A DNA stretch of 36,843 nucleotides from Nanobdellota archaeon. GTDB taxonomy: Archaea > Nanobdellota > Nanobdellia > Pacearchaeales > GW2011-AR1. The position numbers were made by a program, and so were the translations under genes. Position 1 is the stretch's first letter, and every line of letters starts with the position of its first letter. Shown here piece after piece: positions 9,594 through 19,337 of the stretch. Location of the stretch: positions 1-36,843 of the forward strand of contig JAHJSW010000001.1 in NCBI GenBank assembly GCA_018830245.1, written 5' to 3'. Under the pieces are notes generated by a model that ran no database searches, was not told the origin of the DNA, and saw only the letters and a list, made by a program, of their open reading frames with translations.

Positions 9594-12500
9594 ATGAAAT
9601 CAAAAAATAGAAAAATAGCGATTGCAGAAATTTTAATATTAGTACTGGGAATTTTTTCATTTTCCTACTTATTATATCAGACTATGCCTCTTATTTCTGC
9701 ACAAGATATTTTAGGATGTTGTACTGAAACAAATACTGGAGCAAAATGCCAAGACCTAGTGCTGGGAAGTGATGAATGTAAAGAAGCTCTGCTTCCAAGT
9801 CAGTGCAAAGACACTTCAAATTGTAAACTTGGGTGTTGTATTGATGAAGAAGAGGGTTTGTGTTCTGAAAAATCTCCAAAAGACCTATGTACTTCTGATG
9901 GAGGAACTTGGAAAGACAATGAAGTATGCAATATTATTGAGTGCCAAAAAGGATGTTGTGTTTTAGGAACTCAGACAAATTATGTAACAGATGCTAGATG
10001 TGGGAAACTCGCAGGATTTTACGGGATTGAAAAAGATTTTCGACAACAAATAAAAACAGAATTAGAATGTGTTTTGCTGGCAGAATCCCAAGAACACGGA
10101 GCGTGTATATTGGGAGAAGATGTTTGCAAGTTTACTACTCAAGGAGATTGTGTAAATAAAGAAGGAGAGTTTCACAAAGATGTTTTATGTTCTAATCCTT
10201 ATCTAGAAACTTCTTGTGAACAGCAAGTTTCTGTAGGCTGTGTTGAAGGATTAGATGAAATTTACTGGTTTGACTCGTGTGGAAATAGAGAGAATATTTA
10301 TAATGCAGATAAAAATGTTTCTTGGAATAATGGAGAGTTATTACCAAAAGATCAGAGCTGCAATCCTACTTCTGCAAATATTGAGTCAGAAACTTGTGGG
10401 AACTGCAATTATTTTTTAGGGAGTAAGTGTGGTAGTTCTGAAGAGATAAAAATAAAGGATGGAAATTTTATTTGCCAGGATTTAAATTGTTATAATACTT
10501 ATGATGGAAGTGACAGAGTAAATGGAGAGAGCTGGTGCATATATGATGCTTCTATTGGAACAGGAACAGATGTTGTTGGAAGTCGACACTGGAAACATAT
10601 GTGTATTGACGGAAAAGAAGTTGTAGAACCGTGCGCAGATTATAGGCAGGAAATCTGTGCAGAAGAAATAGTAGAAATTTCAACTGATAAAAAAGTTAGT
10701 ATGTCTAATTGCATTATCAATGAATGGAGATCTTGTTTTTCATATAATGAACTATCAGCAGATAAAATGGTCAAGAAGTGCTCGGAAAATCAGCACTGTT
10801 ATTTAAAATCATTATGGCACCCTGGTGGAAAAGTTGCGCAAGGCCCAATTCAGACATGTCTTCCAGAATATCCTCCAGGACTTATATTTTGGGGAGATCA
10901 GAGTTCTGCTTCACAAATTTGCAGTCCAGCCTCACAAAATTTAGATGTTACTGCAGTTAAAGAATGTGGATTTTTAGGAATAAGTGAGGAGTGGGTATAT
11001 GTTGCAAATGATGTTGCAAGAACAGAAACCTGGTCCCAGATAATGAATAAGTGGTGCACTAATCTTGGAGATTGTGGTGCTTATGTTAATATTGAAGGAG
11101 AGGTTACAACAGGAGGATATAGCACAAGTGGGGTAGCTCGTGCTCTTTCTGCAAGTTACTTATCCCAGTTAGCAAGTTTTAATATTCCAAACCCTGATGC
11201 AAAAGGAAAAATTTCTGGAATAGTTCCTATTGAAGAAGAGGAAGATACTAGCTGGACTACTCTTATAGGATATGGTGTATTAGGTCAATGGCTTTATGAA
11301 GGAATTGCAGGATTAGATGTTTTTGCAGGTGCGGTAATGAATCCAATGGGGACCTGGAGTGAAGCAGGATTTCTTAATTTTATGACTCAACCATATTTTG
11401 CTGCGCCAGCAGCAATTGTTGCATCATATTTTGCAGGACAGATGATTGGACAGTTAATGGGGCTTGATGAGGCATCTGCTCAGCAAGTTGGAATTGCGGG
11501 TGCTATTGGGGCTATTGGCTCTGTTGCTTATACTTCTTTTTTTGGAGGTGGTTTTAACGCAGTAACTTTTGGAACAACATTTATGTGGGGAATTATTGTT
11601 GCTGTTGTTGTAGCAATCTGGATGCAATTAAAGGGATGTGGAGAACAGGCAAAATGGAAAGCAGGATTTACCTGCAGAGCGTGGGATCCTCCGTCAGGAG
11701 GAAAGGATTGTGAAAAATGTAATGAAGGTGAAAAAGATTCTGATGGAAATTTATTTCACGAATGCTCAGAATATAGATGTAAAAGTTTAGGTGCTGCTTG
11801 TGAATTTATTAATGCTGGAACAACAGACCCTAAATGTATCTGGAGTAGGCCAAATGATGCGGCTTCTCCAGTAATCAGTCCGTGGCAAGAAAGTTTATCA
11901 AAAGGGTATAATTTTGAGACAAGTGCTTCTTGCCCGTCAACATGCTCAAATAAAGTAATTAGAAATAATGAATCTGGTTGTTTAGAAGCATATAAATCAA
12001 TTACTTTTGGGATACAAACAGATGAATATGCTAAATGTAAATTTGATACTTCAAATAAACAATATGAAGATATGGTTAATTCATTTACAGGATTATATAC
12101 AGAAAATCATTCAACAGTAATTATGTCCCCAGGAATAATCACTCTTGAAGCAGAATTAGAAAGATTAAGAAAGCAATTTAAAAATGAGACAGGAGAGCCA
12201 CTTGGACAAGAGTATATTGATAATATTATAAATAAATCAATTGATGGAACATTAAGATTATATATAAAATGTAAAGATGTAAATGGAAATACAAATTCTG
12301 CTCCTTTGTTAGTTGAGATGTGCTTAGACCCTGAACCAGACACAACTCCTCCACATGTTGTTTCAATTAATCCAAATAATAATCGAAAAATAGCATACGG
12401 GTTAACAGAACAAGATATTTTAATGTATGTAAATGAACCTGCAGAGTGCAAATATTCTTCTACAGATAAAATTTATGATGAAATGGAAAATTCTTTTGAC

Positions 12501-13220
12501 TGCCAGACAGAATTAAGTGAAGGAACAATAAAAGGATGGTTATGTGCAACTAAACTTACAAATCTGCAAAATGAAAATTCTTACTATATCAGATGCAAAG
12601 ATAAACCATATAGTGTGGAACAAGAGAGAAATGCAAATTTAGAGAGTTATAATTATGTAATTTCTAAATCATTGAGTGAACTTTCAATTAATTCGATTTC
12701 TCCAGATGGAGATGTTGGAGGGGGATTTGAACCAATTTCAGTTAGTCTTGAAGTAAAAACCTCTGGAGGAGCAAATAATGGCGTCTCTATTTGTTATTAT
12801 AAATGGGGGAATAACTGGATTTCTTTTATGGAGACAGATTCAAAATCCCATAAACAACAATTAAGTTTAGGAAAAGGAAGTTATTCAGTAGAAATAAAAT
12901 GTGTTGATGAAGCAGAGAATGAAGCTTATGGAGAAACTAGTTTTCATTTAAACTTAGATACTTCTCCACCAAGTGTAGCGAGAGCATATAAAGAAGGGAA
13001 TAAATTAATTGTAATCACAGATGAAAAAGCAGAATGTTTTTATCATCCTAATAAATGTTATTTTGATATAGAAAATGCAACTTTAATGACCACTGTATTT
13101 TCAAGAGAGCATAGTGCAGAATGGATTACTGGACAAGTGTATCATATAAAATGCATAGATATTTGGGGGAATAAAGCTGACGGATGCAGTATGAAAATAT
13201 TTCCGAATTCATTAGTTTAA
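9594..13220 (+). CDS. Large Cys-rich surface/membrane protein, 1208 aa
   Basis: KIAIAEILILVLGIF N-terminus; repeated LGCC modules; central Gly/Ala-rich hydrophobic segments; Ig-like C-terminal half. Confidence 0.75.
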   Translation: MKSKNRKIAIAEILILVLGIFSFSYLLYQTMPLISAQDILGCCTETNTGAKCQDLVLGSDECKEALLPSQCKDTSNCKLGCCIDEEEGLCSEKSPKDLCTSDGGTWKDNEVCNIIECQKGCCVLGTQTNYVTDARCGKLAGFYGIEKDFRQQIKTELECVLLAESQEHGACILGEDVCKFTTQGDCVNKEGEFHKDVLCSNPYLETSCEQQVSVGCVEGLDEIYWFDSCGNRENIYNADKNVSWNNGELLPKDQSCNPTSANIESETCGNCNYFLGSKCGSSEEIKIKDGNFICQDLNCYNTYDGSDRVNGESWCIYDASIGTGTDVVGSRHWKHMCIDGKEVVEPCADYRQEICAEEIVEISTDKKVSMSNCIINEWRSCFSYNELSADKMVKKCSENQHCYLKSLWHPGGKVAQGPIQTCLPEYPPGLIFWGDQSSASQICSPASQNLDVTAVKECGFLGISEEWVYVANDVARTETWSQIMNKWCTNLGDCGAYVNIEGEVTTGGYSTSGVARALSASYLSQLASFNIPNPDAKGKISGIVPIEEEEDTSWTTLIGYGVLGQWLYEGIAGLDVFAGAVMNPMGTWSEAGFLNFMTQPYFAAPAAIVASYFAGQMIGQLMGLDEASAQQVGIAGAIGAIGSVAYTSFFGGGFNAVTFGTTFMWGIIVAVVVAIWMQLKGCGEQAKWKAGFTCRAWDPPSGGKDCEKCNEGEKDSDGNLFHECSEYRCKSLGAACEFINAGTTDPKCIWSRPNDAASPVISPWQESLSKGYNFETSASCPSTCSNKVIRNNESGCLEAYKSITFGIQTDEYAKCKFDTSNKQYEDMVNSFTGLYTENHSTVIMSPGIITLEAELERLRKQFKNETGEPLGQEYIDNIINKSIDGTLRLYIKCKDVNGNTNSAPLLVEMCLDPEPDTTPPHVVSINPNNNRKIAYGLTEQDILMYVNEPAECKYSSTDKIYDEMENSFDCQTELSEGTIKGWLCATKLTNLQNENSYYIRCKDKPYSVEQERNANLESYNYVISKSLSELSINSISPDGDVGGGFEPISVSLEVKTSGGANNGVSICYYKWGNNWISFMETDSKSHKQQLSLGKGSYSVEIKCVDEAENEAYGETSFHLNLDTSPPSVARAYKEGNKLIVITDEKAECFYHPNKCYFDIENATLMTTVFSREHSAEWITGQVYHIKCIDIWGNKADGCSMKIFPNSLV

Positions 13221-13265
13221 CAAAAATTTTTAAACAGAAATACCGTATAAAAAAAAGGAGACAAT

Positions 13266-14069
13266 ATGAAAAAAAGAGGTGAGGACGCGAATAATAGAAA
13301 AGGTCAGATTACAATTTTTATAATTCTTGCAATAGTTGTTGTAGTTCTTGGAATTGTTTTATACTTTTTTTATCCTAAAATAATCTCAAACTTTGGATTT
13401 GAATCAAATCCCTCATTATATATGGAGTCCTGCATTAAAGAAGACCTAACAAATACTGTTGAAAAAATATCTTCTCAGGGAGGAAGTTTAGAACCAGAAC
13501 ACTATATTATGTATCAAGGAAACAAAATAGAATATCTTTGTTATACTGAAGAATATTATACTACTTGCATAATGCAACAACCAATGTTAAAACAGCATAT
13601 TGAAAAAGAAGTTCAAGAAGCAATTAAAAGTAAGGTAAGTGAATGCTTTGATCTTTTAAAAGAAGATTATGAGAAAAAAGGATATTCTGTGAATTTAAAA
13701 AAAGGAGAGATTAGTATTGAACTCCTCCCTCAAAGAATTATTGCTTTGTTTAATTCTACATTGACTATTAAAAAAGAAGAATCTCAAAAATATGATTCAA
13801 TTAAAATTGTTTTAAATAATAATCTTTATGAGTTAGTGAGTATTGCCAATAGTATCTTAAACTGGGAGGCTCGTTACGGAGATTCTGAAACAACAACATA
13901 TATGGATTATTATCATGATCTAAAAGTTGAGAAAAAGAAACAATCAGAAGGCTCAACAATTTATATTTTAACAGATAGAACAAGTGAAAATAAATTTCAG
14001 TTTGCATCAAGGAGTGTTGCATGGCCTCCAGGATATGGAATTGATAAAGTTTATATTGAAAATGCGTAA
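13266..14069 (+). CDS. Pilin-like membrane protein, paralog 2
   Basis: NRKGQITIFIILAIVVVVLGIVLYFF; shares ISSQGGxxE, YLCY, QPxLxQHIxxE pattern with 8832..9593. Confidence 0.7.
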   Translation: MKKRGEDANNRKGQITIFIILAIVVVVLGIVLYFFYPKIISNFGFESNPSLYMESCIKEDLTNTVEKISSQGGSLEPEHYIMYQGNKIEYLCYTEEYYTTCIMQQPMLKQHIEKEVQEAIKSKVSECFDLLKEDYEKKGYSVNLKKGEISIELLPQRIIALFNSTLTIKKEESQKYDSIKIVLNNNLYELVSIANSILNWEARYGDSETTTYMDYYHDLKVEKKKQSEGSTIYILTDRTSENKFQFASRSVAWPPGYGIDKVYIENA

Positions 14070-15918
14070 AAAAAATATATTTATTTTAGGACTTGGAATT
14101 TTCTTACTAGGAGTTCTGCCATTTATTTCAGCAATAGAAATTTCTTATTGTTGTGAAAAAACAGTTGATGGTGCGTGGTGCCAGAATGCTCCTGAAGAAA
14201 GATGCGATGATGATTTTAGAAAAGTCCCTGCTTCTTGTGATGCTACTTCTTATTGTAAACTTGGATGTTGTTATGACAGTCAGGAAGGAACTTGCATGGA
14301 AAATACTCCTCAAAAAGTTTGTGATGGCCCTGAAGAAAACGACCCTCACGGAATTTGGTCTGGAGATAGTACTGAATGTGATATTCCCCAGTGTAGTTTA
14401 GGGTGTTGTTTAATTGGAGATCAGGCAGCGTTTGTAACACAAACTAGATGTAAAAGACTCTCTTCATTATATGGATTAGAAATTAATTTTAGAACAGATC
14501 TTTCTAATGAGGTTTTGTGCATCCAAAGTGCGACATCAGAAGTAAAAGGGGCTTGTGTTTTTGAGAAAGAGTATGAAAAAACTTGTAAATTTATCTCTAA
14601 AAGAGAATGTTTAGAAATGAGTTCTGGTAATGAGACAGGAGAGTTTCACGAAGGTTATTTATGTTCTGCTGAAAATCTAGGAACAAATTGCGGACCTACA
14701 GAAAAAACAGTTTGTGTTGAAGAGTATGATGAAGTTTATTTTGTTGATAGTTGTGGGAACTTAGCAAATATTTATGATGCGTCTAAAATAAAAAATAAAA
14801 ATTACTGGTCAAAAATTGTAGGAAAAGCAGAAAGTTGTGGATTTGGTCAGTCAAATGCAGATTCTTCTAGTTGTGGAAATTGTGATTATTATCTTGGAAG
14901 CAGTTGTAAGGCATATAAAGTTGGGCAGGATAAAGTTCGTCCAAGTTATGGGAATAATCTCTGCAGGGACTTAGGTTGTAAGTATGATGGAGAAGACTAT
15001 GAACACGGAGAGACTTGGTGTATTTATGAAAATCAGGTAGGAAAAGGAAGAGATGTTGTTGGAAGCAGACATATAAGAGCGATTTGTTATAATGGGGATG
15101 TTTTAACAGAACCTTGTGCAGATTTCAGACAGGAAATTTGTCTTCAAGAAGAAATAGAAACTACAAAAGGAGAGTTTTTTAGCTCAGCTTGTGTTGTTAA
15201 TCGATGGCAAGATTGTGTTGCTCAGACAAATAGAAAAAATTGTGAAAATATAGATAAAAGAGAGTGCACATGGCTAACTGACGGGGGTTTAATGTCGCAC
15301 CAGTCATATGAAGCAGAGGAAGGAGATTTAACAGATTCTAGTTCAGATAGTAGTCCAAGTTCATCAAGCAGTACTACAACTGCAGATACAACTACTAATT
15401 CAAATTCCACAATTACTGGAGGAGTGATTACTGGCGCATTTATTGGAGGGATTTTTGGAGGAAGTGATGATTCTGAGGAAGAGTATAGTGATGCTCCAAC
15501 AATAATTAAAGGTGCTTGTGTTCCAAGTTATCCTCCTGGTTTAGAATTTTGGTCAGATGGAGAGACCAGGCAGGTTTGTTCTCAGGCAGATTTTGTCTGT
15601 TATGTTGAATTTGCAAAAAAAGGCTATTTCTTTTCACATGAAGCAGAGTGTGTAAAAAATTGTGAGTGCTTGTCTAATTCATGGGTAGCAAAACAAAATA
15701 GAATTTGTAATGGTCTTGGGGATTGTGGTGCTTATGTTAATATAGAAAAGAAATTCACTTCAGGAGGAATGAGTGTAAAGAAAGGAACTGTTCCAAGTAA
15801 CTTTAGTGAAGGATTAATAGAAGGATTATACAAGGATTTATTTGTAGGAATCTTTGAGGATGTTTTTGAAGGAGTATTTGATATTGGAGATATTTTTGGA
15901 GGAGGTCTTGGGTTTTAG
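14062..15918 (+). CDS. Cys-rich surface protein, paralog of the N-terminal half of 9594..13220
   Basis: Start moved from 13984 to 14062 (MRKKNIFILGLGIFLLG signal); shared VVGSRH..ICYxGxxxxEPCADFRQEIC and GLGDCGAYVNIE. Confidence 0.75.
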   Translation: MRKKNIFILGLGIFLLGVLPFISAIEISYCCEKTVDGAWCQNAPEERCDDDFRKVPASCDATSYCKLGCCYDSQEGTCMENTPQKVCDGPEENDPHGIWSGDSTECDIPQCSLGCCLIGDQAAFVTQTRCKRLSSLYGLEINFRTDLSNEVLCIQSATSEVKGACVFEKEYEKTCKFISKRECLEMSSGNETGEFHEGYLCSAENLGTNCGPTEKTVCVEEYDEVYFVDSCGNLANIYDASKIKNKNYWSKIVGKAESCGFGQSNADSSSCGNCDYYLGSSCKAYKVGQDKVRPSYGNNLCRDLGCKYDGEDYEHGETWCIYENQVGKGRDVVGSRHIRAICYNGDVLTEPCADFRQEICLQEEIETTKGEFFSSACVVNRWQDCVAQTNRKNCENIDKRECTWLTDGGLMSHQSYEAEEGDLTDSSSDSSPSSSSSTTTADTTTNSNSTITGGVITGAFIGGIFGGSDDSEEEYSDAPTIIKGACVPSYPPGLEFWSDGETRQVCSQADFVCYVEFAKKGYFFSHEAECVKNCECLSNSWVAKQNRICNGLGDCGAYVNIEKKFTSGGMSVKKGTVPSNFSEGLIEGLYKDLFVGIFEDVFEGVFDIGDIFGGGLGF

Positions 15919-15975
15919 TGATACTACTTCATAGTAACATTTAAATATGATGGAAACAACAAAAAAATAAGGAAA

Positions 15976-16557
15976 ATGGGATTAAGACAAAAACTGATAG
16001 CAGGGGCAGGAGCATGTACATTAGCTGTAACTACGACTTTGTTGTCTGGATGCGGAAGTATGACCCAAAGAGAGAGAACTGAAATACTAGGACTCGCAGC
16101 ATTTGGACTTCCAGGATATGCTCTTGCAAGGTTATCTAATCAAGAGCAGGAAGAACAGCAAAGAAAACCTCAAAAACAAGAAGAACGTGCTTTTTTTACA
16201 TATGGGTTTGATAAAGACTTAAATGGAGATGGGATTTTAAGTCCAGATGAATTTTTTGAGATGGGGAAAAAAATATTTGACTTACGTACTGAAATGATGA
16301 GTGTAGGATTTTTTAAAGAAGATTATGAAGGACCTGTTCTTTTTAGAGCATTCACAAAATCAGGAAAAGAGATTGGAAGAAACATAAGAATAAATTCTAA
16401 AGGAAGATGCTTAGTTACATATACTGGTCCAGGAACAGAAGGGGATGATTTTATGGAGAAGATTAAAAAACAAGGTCCAGGAAAATACGATGTTACAGCT
16501 ACTATTCTAAAGAATGGAGAAACATATAAATTAGAATTAGAGATAACTAACAAATAA
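15976..16557 (+). CDS. Lipoprotein with EF-hand-like calcium-binding loop
   Basis: Lipobox-like TTTLLSGC; DKDLNGDGILSPDEF EF-hand loop. Confidence 0.7.
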   Translation: MGLRQKLIAGAGACTLAVTTTLLSGCGSMTQRERTEILGLAAFGLPGYALARLSNQEQEEQQRKPQKQEERAFFTYGFDKDLNGDGILSPDEFFEMGKKIFDLRTEMMSVGFFKEDYEGPVLFRAFTKSGKEIGRNIRINSKGRCLVTYTGPGTEGDDFMEKIKKQGPGKYDVTATILKNGETYKLELEITNK

Positions 16558-16560
16558 AAA

Positions 16561-18576
16561 ATGTACTTAAAAAAGAGGTTTGATAAAAGAGGTAAGATTG
16601 CAATTTTAGAGATATTTATTCTCTTGCTTGGAATTATCGCAATTTCTTATGCAATTGGAAGTGAGATTAAACTTATAAAAGCAAGAGCTAAGGTCCCCCC
16701 AGCTACAGAAAATCCTACTAAGAACCCTCCACTAGGAGATCTCTCTGGAGGAGCAGTTCAAAAAGGAGCGGGAGGAGCAGAAGCTGCTACAGGAACAGCA
16801 ACCACAATTATGAATGGGTTTTTATGGGCAACAATAATTATCACTGCGCTAAAAATGTTTGGGATTACTCTCGGAGATAGCAAGTATACTACAAAAGCAT
16901 TAAGAGCAGGGGCGTTCTGGGGAGTAATGTCATATTATATTACCGACGCTATTGACCCAACATGGGCTGCTGAAAAAGGATGGTGGGATGTTTCTCAAGG
17001 CGCATGGGTTGGAATAGGTGTTGGACTGCTTATTTTTGAAGCAACATATAAAAAAGTAAAAGTTATTCCTGTTACATTTAACTGTCTTCCGTGGGAAGCG
17101 CCGACAGGAGGAGGAGATTGTGAGAAATGCAACGAAAGAGAAGTATGCAGTGAGTATATGTGTAAAAGTTTGGGACAGGCATGTGAATTAATTAACAAAG
17201 GAACAGAAGAAGAAGCATGTGCATGGGTAAATCCTCATGATGTAACACCTCCAATAATTGAGACCTGGGAAGATGCATTACTTCCTGATTACAAATATTC
17301 TCCTGACAATACAATTTCTCCACCTGATAGAGGAGTAAAAGTAATAAACACTAAATCAACAACAGACTGTGCAAAAGCATTCACCCCACTTTCCTTTGGA
17401 ATCACTCTTGATGAACCAGGGAAATGTAAAATAGATTATATAAGAAAAGGCAGTTTTGATGAGATGGCTTATTTATTTGGAGAGAGTGGCACACTAAAAT
17501 ACGAACATACTCAGACAATGAGTCTTCCTGGACCAGAAGCATTTAAAGAAGAAAATATCACACTTCAAAATGATGGAGAGTATGAATTATATGTAAGATG
17601 CCAGGATGCAAATGGAAATTATAATACTGCGAATTTTGTATTTAGATATTGTGTAGAAAAAGGGCCTGATACAACCCCTCCTCTGATTGTTAACACAAAT
17701 TTACTGAACAATATGCCTATTGCATATAATCAAACTTCTCTTGAGATTGAAGTTTATGTAAATGAACCTGCAGAGTGTAAATGGAGTCATAGAGACCAAG
17801 ATTATGATAAGATGGAAGAACAGATGGTATGTTCTTCTAGTATATTTGAAATGAATGCGCAAATGCTTTATGAATGCTCAACAAAACTTACTGGAATAGT
17901 AAGTAAAGAAAAAAATTCATTTTACTTTAGATGCAAAGATAAACCAAGAGCGACAAGTGATAGAAATACTAACACAGAATCATATGTTTTTAATGTGCTT
18001 GGAACACAACCACTAGTAATAAGCACTGTAGAACCAAATAATACACTTGTAAAAGATTCTACAGAGTCGGTAAAAGTAACTATTAAAGTTGAAACAGCTG
18101 CAGGGCATGAAGATGGAAAATCAATCTGCTATTATAGTGAGACAGATGATGAGGAAGATTATATTATGTTTTATAAAACTCAGTCACATGTACACGCCCA
18201 AGAATTATGGTTATCTGAAGGAAGGTATGATTATTTTATAAAATGCGTTGATCTTGGAGGGAATTCAGATAAAAGAAGCATAAATTTTGATGTTGAATCA
18301 GATATCAGTGCTCCTTCTGTAGTAAGAGTTTATCATGAAGAATCATACTTAAAATTAATTACAAATGAAAAAGCAGAGTGTGTTTATGATACAATGAATT
18401 GTAATTATCAGTTTGATGACGGGACATCAATCTCAGTAATAAATGAGGTTAATCACTATACTGACTGGGATACTAAAAAAGAATTTTTTATAAAATGCCA
18501 AGACGAATATAGAAACCAACCTCTTCCAAACGAATGCAGTATAATTGTAAGACCATTAGAACTTGGGTTTCGATAG
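16561..18576 (+). CDS. Membrane/surface protein, paralog of the C-terminal half of 9594..13220
   Basis: RGKIAILEIFILLLGI N-terminus; shared CxxWxxPxGGxDCEKCNE, YVNEPAECK, YYxRCKDKP segments. Confidence 0.75.
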   Translation: MYLKKRFDKRGKIAILEIFILLLGIIAISYAIGSEIKLIKARAKVPPATENPTKNPPLGDLSGGAVQKGAGGAEAATGTATTIMNGFLWATIIITALKMFGITLGDSKYTTKALRAGAFWGVMSYYITDAIDPTWAAEKGWWDVSQGAWVGIGVGLLIFEATYKKVKVIPVTFNCLPWEAPTGGGDCEKCNEREVCSEYMCKSLGQACELINKGTEEEACAWVNPHDVTPPIIETWEDALLPDYKYSPDNTISPPDRGVKVINTKSTTDCAKAFTPLSFGITLDEPGKCKIDYIRKGSFDEMAYLFGESGTLKYEHTQTMSLPGPEAFKEENITLQNDGEYELYVRCQDANGNYNTANFVFRYCVEKGPDTTPPLIVNTNLLNNMPIAYNQTSLEIEVYVNEPAECKWSHRDQDYDKMEEQMVCSSSIFEMNAQMLYECSTKLTGIVSKEKNSFYFRCKDKPRATSDRNTNTESYVFNVLGTQPLVISTVEPNNTLVKDSTESVKVTIKVETAAGHEDGKSICYYSETDDEEDYIMFYKTQSHVHAQELWLSEGRYDYFIKCVDLGGNSDKRSINFDVESDISAPSVVRVYHEESYLKLITNEKAECVYDTMNCNYQFDDGTSISVINEVNHYTDWDTKKEFFIKCQDEYRNQPLPNECSIIVRPLELGFR

Positions 18577-18612
18577 AGGGAGATAGGGATAATAACTTTC
18601 TTTTTTGTTTCT

Positions 18613-18978
18613 TTATTTAACAAATTCAACATTTTTAAATTTCTCAAATTCCTTATCTCCAGTGAGAAAAAGAAGATTATTTTCTAATGCATAGGTATAA
18701 CCAATGCAATCTGCATAAGATAGATTCTTTTTTTTATTTTTAATTCTAAATTTTACTGCCTTTTTTAAGACCTTGTCATTAGCATTAATAACAAAATACC
18801 TAAATTTTTCATAGATTTCATCAGCAATTTTTTCTCCATACTCCCGTAAAGCAAACCAATAAATTTCGACTAAATTAAAAACAGTCATTGCAAAAGGTTC
18901 TTGAGAGTAACGAGCATACATAGGATTTCCATCAAGAAGTTCAATTACTGCATAGCTATCAAAGAAATATCCTACCAT
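18613..18978 (-). CDS. vapC: PIN-domain toxin (VapC-like)
   Basis: FFDSYAVIELLDG N-terminus, NLVEIYW, LSYADCIGYTYALENNLLFLTGDKEF. Confidence 0.85.
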   Translation of the reverse strand: MVGYFFDSYAVIELLDGNPMYARYSQEPFAMTVFNLVEIYWFALREYGEKIADEIYEKFRYFVINANDKVLKKAVKFRIKNKKKNLSYADCIGYTYALENNLLFLTGDKEFEKFKNVEFVK

Positions 18979-19184
18979 CCTTTTCTCATTTCGTCTTTTA
19001 TTTTTTGAGCCCTCTGCTTAGATTTGCGAGGAAACATTCCAAAAAAGTCTCTTGCAAGGAGATTTTTCTTAATTTCTATTGTAATTTCATGGTTTTCTTT
19101 AATTTTATGTGCCTCTACAAATATCTTAGGAAGAATAATTGCCAGTGAATTCCCCCATTTTCTTGGTCTTGTCTTTATTTCCAT
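18972..19184 (-). CDS. vapB: AbrB/SpoVT-type antitoxin (VapB-like)
   Basis: TRPRKWGNSLAIILPK; overlaps the PIN gene. Confidence 0.85.
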   Translation of the reverse strand: MEIKTRPRKWGNSLAIILPKIFVEAHKIKENHEITIEIKKNLLARDFFGMFPRKSKQRAQKIKDEMRKGW

Positions 19185-19209
19185 GATACATAATGATACT
19201 TTATGATAT
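19183..19209 (-). promoter_or_regulatory. Three 10-bp-phased direct repeats (operator candidate of vapBC)
   Basis: Plus strand ATGATAC-ATA-ATGATAC-TTT-ATGATAT at 19183, 19193, 19203; between TATA-like ATTTAAATA and the start codon. Confidence 0.6.
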
Positions 19210-19337
19210 TTAAATGTTTTGATTTTGCAATTTTAAGAAAACCCAAAATTTAGATGTAAAATAAATATGATAAATATTAGAGGAACACAACTTTTTCTTT
19301 TATAAAACCTTATAAATAATCTTTTTTTAATTCAAGT

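Noticed and set aside
13984-14061. ORF-track N-terminal extension MKINFSLHQGVLHGLQDMELIKFILK of the 13984 ORF
   Set aside because: It overlaps the upstream pilin-like gene out of frame; ATG 14062 begins a normal signal peptide.
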